The position numbers were made by a program, and so were the translations under genes. Positions 22,078 to 33,399 of a stretch of DNA of 64,000 bases are shown piece after piece. The stretch's first letter is position 1, and each line of letters opens with the position of its first letter. Below the pieces are notes generated by a model. The model ran no database searches. It was not told the origin of the DNA and worked only from the letters and a program-made list of their open reading frames with translations. Origin of the DNA: Nephrocerus scutellatus (Eukaryota > Arthropoda > Insecta > Diptera > Pipunculidae); NCBI GenBank assembly GCA_947095585.1, contig OX352765.1, forward strand, positions 25,202,254-25,266,253. The letters are read 5' to 3'.

Positions 22078-22140
22078 AAATTATATCTGGATTGAAGTTG
22101 AAGTTGAAAAAAAACAGAATTTTTTCCACTCATTTGTAAG

Positions 22141-23330
22141 GTGCCCCTAAAAGGCTTCCTAGGCCATTCACAGTTCTCTGCATATAAATCGCCTGGCCTT
22201 GACAGCATTCAACCTATCATGCTTCAGAAGATTATAGGTGTGTCGACTCCTTGGCTAGTGAAGATTTTTAGAAGTTGCCTACGACTTAGCTATGTTCTCT
22301 GCAGTTGGAGAAGAGTACGAGTGGTGTTCCGCCACAAAGCATGCAGAAGAGGTCATGAAGAGGCAAAAGATTTGAAACCACTTAGTCTATCGTCTCTCCT
22401 ACTGAAAATGCTAGAACGAATCTTAGACTATCAATTAAGACTAAGTTTCGAAAAATATGCTGGTATTTTGATACAACCGTACAGCTCACATCGGGGCAAT
22501 TAAGGAGGCTATCACTCAGTAAGGGATGGAGCAACTCCTAATAGATTGGATCATCTTATTGCTAGGTAGCAGGGTGATCCATGGCAATCTGGAAAGTAGC
22601 AGTATCACCAAATCAGTCGACAGAGGCAGTCCACAAGTAGGGGTGACATGGCCCCTACTGTCGCTATTGGTAATAAACAAGGTCCTCAGGACACTTGAGA
22701 TGGACTTGACGAAAGCTATTGCGTATGCTGATGAAGTGATGATACTTGTTCAGGACAGTCCCCTTCAGTGAGTGAGGTCATAGAAAGGGCTGAATGCATG
22801 GTTAGCTCCTGGGCGACCTGCTGTGGCCTTGGTGAAATGGTACTTTGACTGACTCTGACTGAAATGCTACTTTTCACCACTAAGCCCAAAATGTTGGCTT
22901 TGCCCTGCCCAAACCCAAAGGTTACCTCAGAAGCAAAATATCTCGACGTAATCCTAGACAGGAAATTTAGCTGGAATATAGGAATATATAATTTGGGACT
23001 AAGAGAGCATGTATTGCCAATAATCTAGTAGCAAAACCATTGGTAGAGTGCAGCCAAGGATGGCTGTCTGACTTAGCTATGGTTCGCTGGTCTGGTGGCC
23101 GGCGATTGATAAAAAGTACAATGCCAGCAAGCTAAATAGAATACAAAGATCAGCAGCGGTTGGCATAACTGGAGCATTTCGGTCTTGTCCCACCGATGCT
23201 CTTAACAAAATTCTACACTTACTACCTCCCGACCTATTTACTAAATACGTTGGGGCGGGATTTTTATGTAAAATTTGTTTACTCTGACTATCGTTATGAA
23301 GCAAACTGCATGTATGCATTAAAGTTCTAT
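22141..23330 (+). pseudogene. RNase H-type (LOA/R1-like) retrotransposon relic, RT part
   Basis: Reads AYKSPGLDSIQPIMLQKI, then WLVKIFRSCLRLSYVLCSWR, AKDLKPLSLSSLLLKMLERI (22360-22430), then after breaks IILLLGSRVIHG, SVDRGSPQVGVTWPLLSLLV, and AIAYADEVMILV at 22715. The catalytic YADD is YADE here. The thumb follows (SEAKYLDVILDRKFSWNI near 22930) and a C-terminal IQRSAAVGITGAFRSCPTDA near 23160. RNase H and 3' end are lost. Related copies: 24850, 39420, 50780, 57000. Confidence 0.85.
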
Positions 23331-23459
23331 TTGTTTTGATTTGAGTTCAACTTCTTTCAAACTTTATACTGAATATAAAAAAAAACCATAAAAAAGAGGA
23401 CACTATCAACACTTATCAGTATTTTTTTCTATTAAAAATAATAGTTCTAAAAACACCAC

Positions 23460-23545
23460 TTTCACATGCGTCACGTGCGCCACATATGCGACACGCGCCA
23501 TGTACAACAGTAAAGTTATTTTTTTAAGTGTTCACACCCATGACA
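23460..23545 (+). repeat. Satellite family S scrap
   Basis: TCACATGCGTCACGTGCGCC and ACATATGCGACACGCGCCAT match the CACGCG-rich half of the satellite monomer. Only about 80 bp. Confidence 0.4.
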
Positions 23546-23549
23546 GCAA

Positions 23550-24845
23550 ACAGTGGAGCCCACCTCGATGCATCAACCTAATGTTGTTGTTGATTGCTTC
23601 GGCTGTGGCATAGAGAGGTTCCTTTGCATATACGTATCTCTCACTAGACAAGGTTGTGTATTTTCTCGTTCCACATTTTTTTGCCAGGGAAACGTTCGAG
23701 TTCAAAAGAAAACTGCCTTTTCATTTGCGTGTTGGAAAGAATGTACAACAACACCATCGTTTTTTATTTACGAGTACGTATCGAATACATTATTGTATTA
23801 TAGGTTTTTTTTTATTAAAAGAAACTAACAAAGAGAAATTGAATATAAACAGCAGGCAACAAAATGTAAAAGGATATCATCGTTTTCAGGGTTAAAGGCA
23901 AAGTCGAAGGACAAATCGCGTGTAAAATGGCAGACTATATTATTGCATTCGGATTCTGGAGTTGAAACGGAAACTTGACGGGGTATCCCATGAAATGCAT
24001 CACCGCAATGGATAAAGGAATACGCGAATCAGAAGAATTTTTTGCTTTGAAATGTAAAACGTTTTTTCATTTCATTGTGGAGGATAATAATGTATGGGAT
24101 TTTTACAATTCAATTCATGTTGGAATGCAAAAGTATTCTTTAGAAGCTATTCAACCACACACGAAGATTATATCCTTACACTAAAGGGATGCTATATACT
24201 TAAATGATTCAGGATTTGGAGATTGGCTTCGGAGATACGCATGCCTTCAGTATAATACATTGACAAATTCGTTGTCCCTTCTTGTGTCCCAGGTGATGCA
24301 AAACACTTTAATATGATTGATTATGAGTTTTTACATTTTTTTGTCCCTCTTCAATCAGATCCTCCTATATAGGCGCAAGCAACAGGCATCAAAGTGAGAT
24401 AAAAATCATAATTGATTACAAACAATGATTGACAGGACTTAGAAATATGATGGAGGGGAATCTTTAAAGCTATTTCAAAGACTGATATGCAGAGGTAGAT
24501 AAATTTATTATTTATTATAAGAAGCAGCTCAAGAGAAAGTGTATCGATTTAAGCACCACAAATAGCAACAAGCCTTTTTTTTACTTTTCCTTCGTCATCT
24601 TCTTCTTCTTTTTCTCCTTCTTCTTAATCTTCTCTTTCTCGACAGACCAGATCAAAAAGCTAATAAACTAACCACATTCGTGTGTAGCACTATTTGCGAT
24701 TTGGAGGACGAATATTTAGTCGAAGTTATTGCTACCAAGATTGATTAATTAATTGAATTAAATCATACTTGGAAGGAAGGCAATACAAAGACATCTTTTC
24801 ATATTTATTTAAAGACAACACCCTACCTCAATTGGCTGATACTGC
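23550..24845. other. Non-coding stretch with CTT-rich tract
   Basis: No gene seen; overlapping plus-strand frames at 23553-23895 show no domain. A CTT/TTC-rich microsatellite lies at 24585-24650. Confidence 0.4.
24585..24650. repeat. CTT/TTC-rich microsatellite
   Basis: Interrupted run of TTC and CTT triplets (CATCTTCTTCTTCTTTTTCT). Confidence 0.8.
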
Positions 24846-24849
24846 GACC

Positions 24850-26545
24850 TAAAAAGATCTATTGTATCGTAGGGTGTAACTAATCTAAGAGACTTACTAC
24901 CTTCCTAATGCGGGATAGTATGTCCTTAGTGGCAGAGTTTCGCAGATCTGCCGACGAATGTATTGCCTTGTGGAAAATACGTCTTCTTAACCAGATCAAT
25001 GCTGGACAGAGAATATGGCCGGGTGTTTCATCATCCTCCGAACAGAACCTACATTTCATGTTTTAGCCAAGATTAGTTTTGCTAAGGATATATCGCAGCT
25101 CACCAGCTTTCTGATACTTTCCTACTGTCTATATCAAGAATTTCCGTATAGGTCCTAGGAACGCAGATTCTGAACCAGCCCTTGCTAGTTCATCTGCATG
25201 TTCGTTGCCTGCAATGCCTGCAATTCCCAACCGAGTTTTACCCTGTTAAGCTCTGCTAAGGATTACAGTGCATCGTAGCAGCATTTAGCTGATTTAGAGT
25301 CTAATATGTTGGACGATAGCTCTTTCAGATCTCCTTGACTATCTAGACAAACAAGATATAAATCGTAGCGCCTATAATACCCTTACCTAGGTTAATCCTA
25401 GCGCAGACCTCAATTACATGGAGCTCCGCTTGGATTGGTATCAAGACTTTGGTGTTGGGTCCGAAAACCCCAGCTCCCACTCCAGATTCCATCTTCGATC
25501 CGTGTACCAGACTCGAATTACCTGCCGAAGTAGTACTCCCTAAGTGTCAGGGATAGTGCAAAACATATCTCTTTCAGGAATTGAGTCACGTAGTCACGTG
25601 GCTTGTACCGATATTCTAGTTGTAACTTAATAGAGCATCTAGCGGCCGTCTCTTTAATGAAGATTGGTAGTGGTGAAAACCCTACAACAGCTTCTAATGC
25701 AGTCTTATGGTGGTGCTCATGGCACCCGTTATTCCTAGACAGGCACTTCTTTGTAGCTTCTGAAGCAAGTTTACCGCTGTCCGTTTAAGATTTTTCGGCG
25801 ACCACACGATGGCCGCGTACGTGATAATTGGTGTCACCATCATAGTATACATCACATTCATTCTAGGCTTAAGACCGCACGTAAAAGAGTCTACTGGCCC
25901 ACAGGGAACTAGTGGCACGTACGATGGCGGATTTGATATGAAATTACAATTTAGTCGTTTATCAAGGATGACTCAGATATATTTAAGATCAATGGAGTAC
26001 TCTAATGTTTGTTTTGAAAGGATTAATGGAAATCCATTCTCTGTTGCATTCTAGGACGTCAAGTAACGCACATTGGTCGTGCTGCGCTTACCGCGTATTA
26101 TGATCGCCAAATCATCAGCATAACTACTGGCAATGTAACCTGATCTATGTAGATCGGCTAGAAGGTTTTCTATGATGAGTGACCATAGTATGGGAGATAG
26201 GACACCTCCTTGCGGGCAGCCCTTAGCTGCAGTCACCGACACAGACACTCCCTCTGAGGATGAAGTGATGACTCGGCTTTCAAGCATGACCTTTATCCTT
26301 TGGTTGGTACCTCTCCTCGCCCTCGATACCTCTCCTACTGATTGCTCTTGTAGTTGAGTCCTAGCAAGCGTTACCGAAATGTCAAAAAAAACACAGAGAG
26401 CTATTTCCTTGGAAAGAAAAGTTGCTTCTATATTTTTAACTAGATAGTGAATGGCGCGCTCTGTGCTTTTACCTTGCCTGTATGCAAAATCACTTGAGTG
26501 TAAAGACATCTAGCCAGGCTCTGATATGAACATCAATAAGTCTCT
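24850..26545 (-). pseudogene. RNase H-type (LOA/R1-like) retrotransposon relic, RT to 3' end
   Basis: Down from 26545 on the minus strand: FAYRQGKSTERAIHYLV, SKEIALCVFFDIS, LESRVITSSSEGVSVSVTAA, KGCPQGGVLSPILWSLIIEN, then SSYADDLAIIIRGKR (26140-26100) with the catalytic YADD intact. A gap follows, then VTPIITYAAIVWSPKN, LQKLQRSACLGITGAM (25860-25700), an RNase H remnant (YLVCLDSQGDLKELSSN near 25330), and the zinc-knuckle-like CRFCSEDDETPGHILC (near 25040) before the 3' end. Frameshifts and stops throughout. The ORFs on the plus strand here are antisense shadows. Confidence 0.85.
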
Positions 26546-26639
26546 CTCTTTATTTTGAGAACAACTGATGTTAGACTTATAGGTCTGTAAGATTTAGGCA
26601 GCTCACTAGGCCTATTGCGTATGGCCTATTGACATCTTT

Positions 26640-27060
26640 CGATACTTTGTAAATCATACCATCATATCTACTTCTGGAGTGCCTCAAGGTACCTAAGTTG
26701 GTTCTTTGGTATTCGTCTTGTCAATTATGTCAGTAAATGTCAAGCAATCACAAATTTCCGAAAGCATATTCACCCTTAGAACCTATTTTATTTATCACGA
26801 GCCAGTCCTTTCAGTAACTTCAGTGCGCGACCTAGGTGTAAGTGTTTCGTTGATAGCATCATCAACAAAGCCAACTCTACTCTCGGCTTTGTGGAACTGA
26901 TGGTTGCATCCATATGTAAAGAAATCTCTATATCTAAACTTTGTTAGATCAACTCTCGAATATGCTAGCCGAGTCTTCGCACCCAACTATGGTACCCATA
27001 CCCATTCTAAACGAACTGACTCAGTTCAATGCAGATTACTTCGTTTTTCCTTTTACGTGG
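26640..27060 (+). pseudogene. Jockey/BS-type RT relic
   Basis: Reads TSGVPQGT at 26665, then after deletion of the catalytic box VLSVTSVRDLGVSVSLIAS (26800-26860), HPYVKKSLYLNFVRSTLEYA and SRVFAPNYGTHTHSKRTDSV, QCRLLRFSF. This thumb and C-terminal order is typical of jockey-clade elements (with VRPILEY). It is a third, distinct non-LTR lineage in the window. Confidence 0.75.
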
Positions 27061-27069
27061 TCTTTTCTA

Positions 27070-28590
27070 CTCAGATAGATATAACTTTATTCTATTCATT
27101 CATTCTTTATTATAGCACTTTTGCACTTTTTGTATTTTAGTATATATACTTCTATTAAGCTTGATAATTAAATAAAATTAAAAAAAAATAAAAGCGCTTT
27201 TAATCTCGAGCCAATGTAAAGCTTTTATAAAATCATGGTGTCATGGTTTAAGTCCTTCTTGAGTTTAAAAAATTAATTTAAGCAAAGATAATAAAAAATT
27301 AGAAAAAATATACTTTACTTTTTTCTCGGCCACGTTATCATACCATTATCTCACATGGAATGTCCATGAAAAATTTGTGCACGTGAAGTCGTAAAGTAGT
27401 TAGCTGTAATATATGTATATTACATATACGGCTCCTACCATCATTTGCAAACTACACAATATTATATTGATGGAAGTAGGGTGAATTTCTTAAATGTCCT
27501 CTTTATAAAGCAATAATGACATCCACGAATATGCAGGCGGGTAACAACTGCCGCCCAGCTATACGCGATTTTAAACGCCACTAAAGGTTCAAGACGTCGT
27601 CGATATGGCATCGCATATCTCAAATATTTAACTTAAAATGGAAATTACCAATATGGTAAAGATGCTTTTAAAATTATTTTATTATTCATGTGACTTTTAT
27701 GTGATAATACGGTATTTTTATGGAATACACAAGTACGAGTACATACACGCAGATACAGATGCGATGAGATGACATTTATAAAAAATGTATCTTCGATATG
27801 ATGACATTCTTATGATTATGTTCGGAACGTGTCAACTAGCGAAAAACGCCCACACAAAAGTGGCACAAGCAACAACAATTTGAAATATTGTGTGCTCGTA
27901 TTGTCGCCGATACCATATCGTCAACAGGGTTAGATTATGTTTTTGCTCCCGTCCACAACACCATCTAGCTACACATGCCATCAGCATCAGTAATGTCAAT
28001 GATGGTGGTCGGTCGTCTTTCCGCTCTTGGTGGAATCCGATTCGATGATCTCAAATTTGCCGATATATTTCAGGAGTTTATGAGATTCAACATTCGTTGC
28101 AGACGTCGGTGCTGTACGGTCTTAAGGATTACGATGCTATTGTTATTGGAAGAGGCACTCTAGCGAAATTACATATGAGACGCGAGAAGGGCGAACAATT
28201 TTTAATCCTCGATAATGGATATGAGATGAGAAATCGGAAAGTAGGTGCTAGTTAAGTATGAAGTAATGCAGTGAGTGTTTAATAGATTTGCTTCTTGGCT
28301 ATATGATACCTTCTTACAATTTTGTATTTCTGATTGTTGATGTTGCTTGAGCTAAACAGAAGTTTTCGAGGAAGATGTTGTTCCAACATTGACAGACAAA
28401 GGAAAGGAAGGAAAAGAAAGGAAAAGGAAAGAAAGTAACACTTTAAATTTTTTGATTATATTTTCATCATCATTTCATATGATGACATCTTATGGATACT
28501 AACTTTTTGATCAAGAAACTAAAACAGTCTATCATTAACCTTCACAATGATGGTACCTGAGTACAGATCTTGAATTTCTATGTCAAAAAT
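27070..28590. other. Non-coding stretch
   Basis: AT-rich. A purine microsatellite lies at 28394-28437. A short minus/plus frame near 28180 (EQFLILDNGYEMRNRKV) is too small to assign. Confidence 0.4.
28394..28437 (+). repeat. Purine-rich (GGAAA)n microsatellite
   Basis: Imperfect AAAGG repeats (AAAGGAAAGGAAGGAAAAGA). Confidence 0.75.
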
Positions 28591-28599
28591 CTATCTATT

Positions 28600-28855
28600 T
28601 TATCGCAAAATTTGATCCGATCGTGCAACAAATTACAACCGGTTCGGTGAGATTCCATCTGACGGATGGAAGGATGGAATCTGGAGTGGGTGCTGGTGTC
28701 TTTGGACCAAATACCAAAGTCACAATACCATTGTGAAATTTTTTAGGAATCGTGTACGCAGAAATCCACGCCATCGAGATCTGCACCAAAATGGTTTCAA
28801 CTCGATGGTTGGTCAGATACAGCATTTACATCTTACAATCTCTGGATAAGCACTA
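28600..28855 (+). pseudogene. RNase H domain scrap of a non-LTR element
   Basis: The frame reads TDGRMESGVGAGVFGPN (28660-28715), matching the TDGSK...G.GAGVF box of element-borne RNase H, then VYAEIHAIEICTKMVS with the conserved Glu. The Asp of the DSQ box is lost beyond 28850. About 250 bp. Confidence 0.65.
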
Positions 28856-29424
28856 AAAGAAAATAAAACAAGGCTAGCCAGCCAGTTCTGATTCAGCCTT
28901 CGCGTTTTTTTCATTCAATCTACTCCCACAGCAAACTTTGTTAATCCCACTAGGAGAGTACCTCAAGGCTTAGAGAATATAATCTAATCTAATAGAAAAG
29001 CCAATACAATTCATATAAGAAGTATTTTCTAGTGTTCTTTCTAAAGGGCCATTTTTGACTGAGATTTCATCTGATATAAGAGACTGAGACAAAAGAGTTC
29101 GTTTCGGTCAGTTTATATGTAGCTCAACCCGTTGACATACAAGCCCCTAAATCCAATCATTTCTTCGACTTTCTAAAAACAAAAGAATGGTTGATATCGA
29201 ACTTTCCGTTGTTGAGTTATGATGAGAACATCCTACCATCTGCAAAAGATCTATGCCAGACTTTCCCAAACTGTACTCCATAAAGCATATCCAAGTGCTC
29301 AAAGCGGAGACAAAAAAAAGTAAATATTCCATCATACCAGTTAACTTTGCCTGCCTACTTCCTACAACTATGACTTGGATATAGTTTGATGTTCCCAACA
29401 AAAATTAGGCGTCGCTTCATGCAG

Positions 29425-29620
29425 AATGCAAGTGTAAACCGCTTGATTTCTGCAAAAGGAAACTTATGCAGAAGACTTCTGCAGAAGCTGCATGAACGAA
29501 GAGGAGGAAGAGACTATTCTCCAATTTCTCTGTACGTACCCAGCTCTCTATTAACAACACAAGCTCCATGTTTCTGCTTAGTTGTTATAATTTTTAAAAC
29601 ACCCTGAACCACCATGAGTC
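29425..29620 (+). pseudogene. C-terminal zinc-knuckle scrap of an RNase H-type element
   Basis: A frame at about 29485 reads FCRSCMNEEEEETILQFLCT, the C-x2-C...C motif at the C-terminus of LOA/R1-like elements; the usual His is Gln. Matches the same region at 47370-47440. The last ~100 bp are not recognisable. Confidence 0.6.
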
Positions 29621-29744
29621 TTTTAAGTGAAAGGAAGTTTACTTTTCTTTTATTCGCGGTCTGTAAAGCGGGTTTATACATATGTTGAAAAAAACGTTTT
29701 TTTATAAAATTAAAAAGAAAAAAGTGAAAAAAGGTCCTATTGAT

Positions 29745-30015
29745 TAGTTAGTTGGGTAACTGAGCGAGTAGCTCGAAGTTAAAAACCCAGATAAACCCCA
29801 AACATATTTTTACGGCCCCGCCTCTTGTGAATGTCTGACTAACTTATAAGAGTTATAAACTGTCATGGACGCTTAATAATTAACCTTTCGGAAATAGCTT
29901 GAAATTGCAAGCGTCTTCTATTTGTTTGCATAAATATAACATGAACAACACGAACGGTCGCGAGAAGCTTGGGACTGGACCACAACGGTCTCTCGCGCCA
30001 AATATTATAAAAGGA
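29745..30015 (+). mobile_element. Decayed tRNA-derived SINE
   Basis: Body motif CATATTTTTACGGCCCCGCC TCTTGTGAATG (29805) corresponds to the CCCACCTCTCGTGG region of the family, and the 3' part CACGAACGGTCGCGAGAAGC, ACCACAACGGTCTCTCGCGCC (29950-30000) matches the end of the copy at 7350. The tRNA head is barely recognisable. Confidence 0.65.
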
Positions 30016-30019
30016 CGAT

Positions 30020-31635
30020 TAAAATCAGAAAAGAATTTAAGCAGGGCCCAAGGCATTCTAATAAAAGACGCAGGCCAAACGAAAAAAATATATTCCTTTT
30101 GCTCAGTGAAGTAGAACTTAGAGAATGGACAATTTTCAGGATAACTTTCAACACATGAAGCTATATATTGTGGAGATGACTGTTCTGCTTTTCTTTGAGA
30201 TTGAAATTCCTAAAAATCATAAGGAAGCAAAGAAGCAATATCATGGAATAGTTGCTGTCCTTGGTAAAATCGCCGTTCACCTAACATAACGAGGGTATCA
30301 CCTAACTCAGTCTTATGTTTCCCATGTTAACGTAGTACAATCAATTCCTGCGGTCTCGATTTGAAAAACTCTGATTTCAATTAACATTATAGGACCTCAT
30401 GTCAGTTACTTGAAGTGTGTGTATTGTGCTTTTATTAAATTCATTAATGGAATTACGCATAAATGACACATACCCATACTGTACAAACAGAAAAAAACAC
30501 GGCACAATATACAACCCAACAACAATACAACTAACTCCTTGGAAAAGGTCTGATTTGCGTGCAATGCAGGAGGATTTTTGTAATTTATTGGTGCGTGTCA
30601 CAGGAGACCAATGTCGCTGCATAAAATACTCCATGTCATGGAGTAGCCGAAATAATAGCCTCAGAAGTTCTCGGTCGTAGAATCTATTGTAATTTCCTGC
30701 AGGAGGTAAAAATTAGGAAGACACCAATTTCATAAAACCTGATACGACATTACGAAGTAAGGCGAGGAGGACCGCCTGTGGATTTACCGAATGTTTTGTG
30801 TGGTAAGCTCCCCCGCTGATATAATCGTAGCGTTCTCGCTGAAAGTCGCCAATTGGATTGGATTTGTCACATCCATCCTTACCTTTATAATGGGGAAAAA
30901 CAGAAATCAGCTGAATTTTACTTTTATTTTGAAAACGTCATTGACATGTATTGTATACACGGTTGAGATGAGTCAGATAGGTCAGATGGTGGAACGTTTT
31001 AATTAATTAGGAAACACGCAACGTGTGTGCTGAGGGTTTGGATATTTGTTAGTGTGTTTGTGTTTTGTTATGCAAGTGTATTTTTCGAAGAATCCAACGG
31101 AAAATATGTGAAACGTGTCCTTTGACTTTATGAGCGATATGTGAAATAAAATTTGAATTGAATTCGTGAACGGATGTAACACTGGAGCCTGATCAGATCA
31201 GCACTGAATGTTTTTTGTTAAAACAAAAGTTTCTTACACAAGCAAGCATGTAAGAAGTATGCTGATCTTTTGGCTCTTAAACCGTTTTGCTTACCAAATT
31301 AACAAAACTGGTATTTCTAGTATTCTAGTAATTTTAAAGTAAACACAACAAGGAACACAAAAATTTAAAAAAAAAAGTTGACTTTTAATCCTTTCTGGAA
31401 TGTTAAGATAAGACAGAACTGATACTAACAAAAATATTTTATTTTAAGAATTAGAATTAGAATTTGAAAAGAAATAGAAAAAGACTTCGAATTATTTGTA
31501 ATTGAAAATTTCGAAAAATCTGTGTTACATTTTATTAATAAGTACTTGAGTGTAGATGTAGATGTAGATATGAAACTAAAATTTTAGATCTCGAAGTGAA
31601 ATATACTCTTATGTGCAGAACAGTATGTATATTGA
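30020..31635. other. Non-coding stretch
   Basis: No accepted gene. Two opposite frames at 30377-30680 have no domain. A short GTAGAT repeat lies at 31551-31572. Confidence 0.4.
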
Positions 31636-31640
31636 ACTTA

Positions 31641-32128
31641 AACGCTAGATGGCAGCGTATAAGTCAAGGGTAATACCAGTACTTACGTATGGATTCGAGA
31701 CTTGTAAGCTTAGCCAAAAGCGTTTAGACCTCCTAGCTGTGTTCGACAGAAAAGACTTACGGAGAATTCTTGGCCCCGTATGTGAGGACGGACGATCCCA
31801 GAGACTCTATAATGATGAGATATACGAGCTTTGCCGCGATGTCGACATCGTGAAGTGAATTAAGCTCGGTAGGCTCCGGTGAGCAAGACAACTAGCTCGA
31901 ATGAGTGAAGAGGATCCTTCTCGGAAAGTCCTTTGCGTTAGGATTTATGGAACACGACAGCGAGGCCGGCCAAGGCTACGCTGGAAGGATTGCGTAGACA
32001 AGGACGCCCAGAGTTTAGGGATGGAAAACGGGATTACATCGGCTCGAAATTGGCACCAGTGGAGGGATTTTTTCTGGGAGGCCAGGACCGGACCACGATT
32101 GTAGAGCCAAATAAGATGATGATAATGA
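31641..32128 (+). pseudogene. RTE-like 3' end, best-preserved C-terminus
   Basis: AYKSRVIPVLTYGFETCKLS, then LLAVFDRKDLRRILGPVCED, LYNDEIYELCRDVDIVK, a stop, then RMSEEDPSRKVLCVRIYGTR, RGRPRLRWKDCVDKDAQSLG and RNWHQWRDFFWEARTGPRL, ending in the untranslated AGCCAAATAAGATGATGATA. Only one stop and little decay, so this copy gives the clearest view of the family C-terminus. 5'-truncated within the thumb domain. Confidence 0.85.
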
Positions 32129-32159
32129 ATTTTAATTTCGACTACTTTTTTGACGTTTT

Positions 32160-32450
32160 TTTTTGTTGGGCCCGCATGTGGAGAAGGAGATTTCGTGAAG
32201 AAAATTAACCTACGTAGGGTGCGGTGGGGAGGATATCTAGCTCGCATATGGGAAAAACATCCTGCTCAGAAAGTCATTTGCGCTTGGAATTAATGGCAAG
32301 GCTTGTCCAGCCTACGCTTTAAGGTTAGTGTAGACCAGGACACCCAGACGAGTTTAGGGATGCCAAGCTAGATAATATTGTCTTGAAATCGAAATCGAAA
32401 TCGCGACCGACAAGATCCCGGTTGTAGTGCTAAGTGTTATGATGATGAAT
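32160..32450 (+). pseudogene. Second RTE-like 3' end, head-to-tail
   Basis: Starts CGCATGTGGAGAAGGAG and repeats the last ~290 bp of the element more diverged: AGGGTGCGGTGGGGAGGATA, GGCTTGTCCAGCCTACGC, and the end GTAGTGCTAAGTGTTATGAT GATGA. Same strand as the copy that ends 30 bp before. Confidence 0.75.
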
Positions 32451-32858
32451 TTCTTTATTTTGCCTTTATGCTTTATACTTTTGGTAAAAAGCAAAGCCAC
32501 GGAATCAAGCGAAGCTTTAACATTCTATTTGTTAAGTTTTTAAAAAATGTTTGATCCAAAAGATCGACTCCACCCTTGGATCAAATCGCTGGAACACAAC
32601 CAAGCTTTTTATAGTAACAGAGTCAAATTTCAGTATTTGCGCCTCAATATAAAAAATTTTTAAAAAATAATAATTTAAATATAATTTAAGAAAATATATC
32701 TTCGCTATAACTAATAATTTAGTACTTTTTTAAAAGCCTTTTCTATAGTTTTCTATATTATAGTGGAAATTTTGTTAAAATTGAAAAAAATGAGATCTGT
32801 TTCCTCGTGTAGTTTACCCGAAGGTGTTTGATTGATATTAATGTTAAAAAAATTATGT
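32451..32858. other. AT-rich spacer
   Basis: About 400 bp, mostly A and T, with nothing recognised. Confidence 0.4.
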
Positions 32859-32859
32859 T

Positions 32860-33105
32860 AGTCAAATTACCACCTCCTGAGTGATTGTGCCTCGCAAAAT
32901 ATCTGGCTCCAAGTTGGTGGTTTTTTCTTCAATGTTGGCTTTAAAGACATGCAATGTTTGTGGTTTTTTGTGATAAACGCGAGATTTCAAAAAACCCCTA
33001 CGAAAGAAGTCTGGCGCCGTCAGATATGGCAATCTGGCCGGCCAGTTCAATTCGCCCAAACGGGATCGAGCTGTGTGAGCTGCTGGAATCAACAATGCCG
33101 AGACT
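32860..33105 (-). pseudogene. Mariner-like transposase scrap 1
   Basis: Minus-strand frame from 33095: AAHTARSRLGELNWPARLPY, then LTAPDFFRRGFLKSRVYHKK PQTLHVFKANIEEK. HTAR belongs to the box after the second catalytic Asp, and LTAPDFF carries the third catalytic Asp with the normally following LWG changed to RRG. The middle between them is deleted. The downstream part (ILRGTITQE) is frame-shifted. Confidence 0.75.
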
Positions 33106-33399
33106 CAATTCAGCAATTTGCGTCAAAACTAACTCTCTTAGACGTCCTCGGCCACAGCAGTGAAATTCTCAATCGAACGAGCATTACGGTACCGGCCACT
33201 TCTTGCCACATCTCTAGTGGACCCAGTCCGCTCATCCAATCGCTGGTACAGGACGACGAGGAAAACGACAACGAAATTCACGCTGTGTTAAAACAACAGA
33301 CCGGAAATTGACCAAAGAAGAAGTAACTCCATAGCTTGTTGTCGATAAATTCTTTAACTATGAGTATCTACAACATAAATTTCAAAGCAGCTAGCTCCA

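Noticed and set aside
28180..28245. FLYWCH-like zinc-finger remnant (EQFLILDNGYEMRNRKV)
   Set aside because: Under 20 residues, and the YW.C part is absent.
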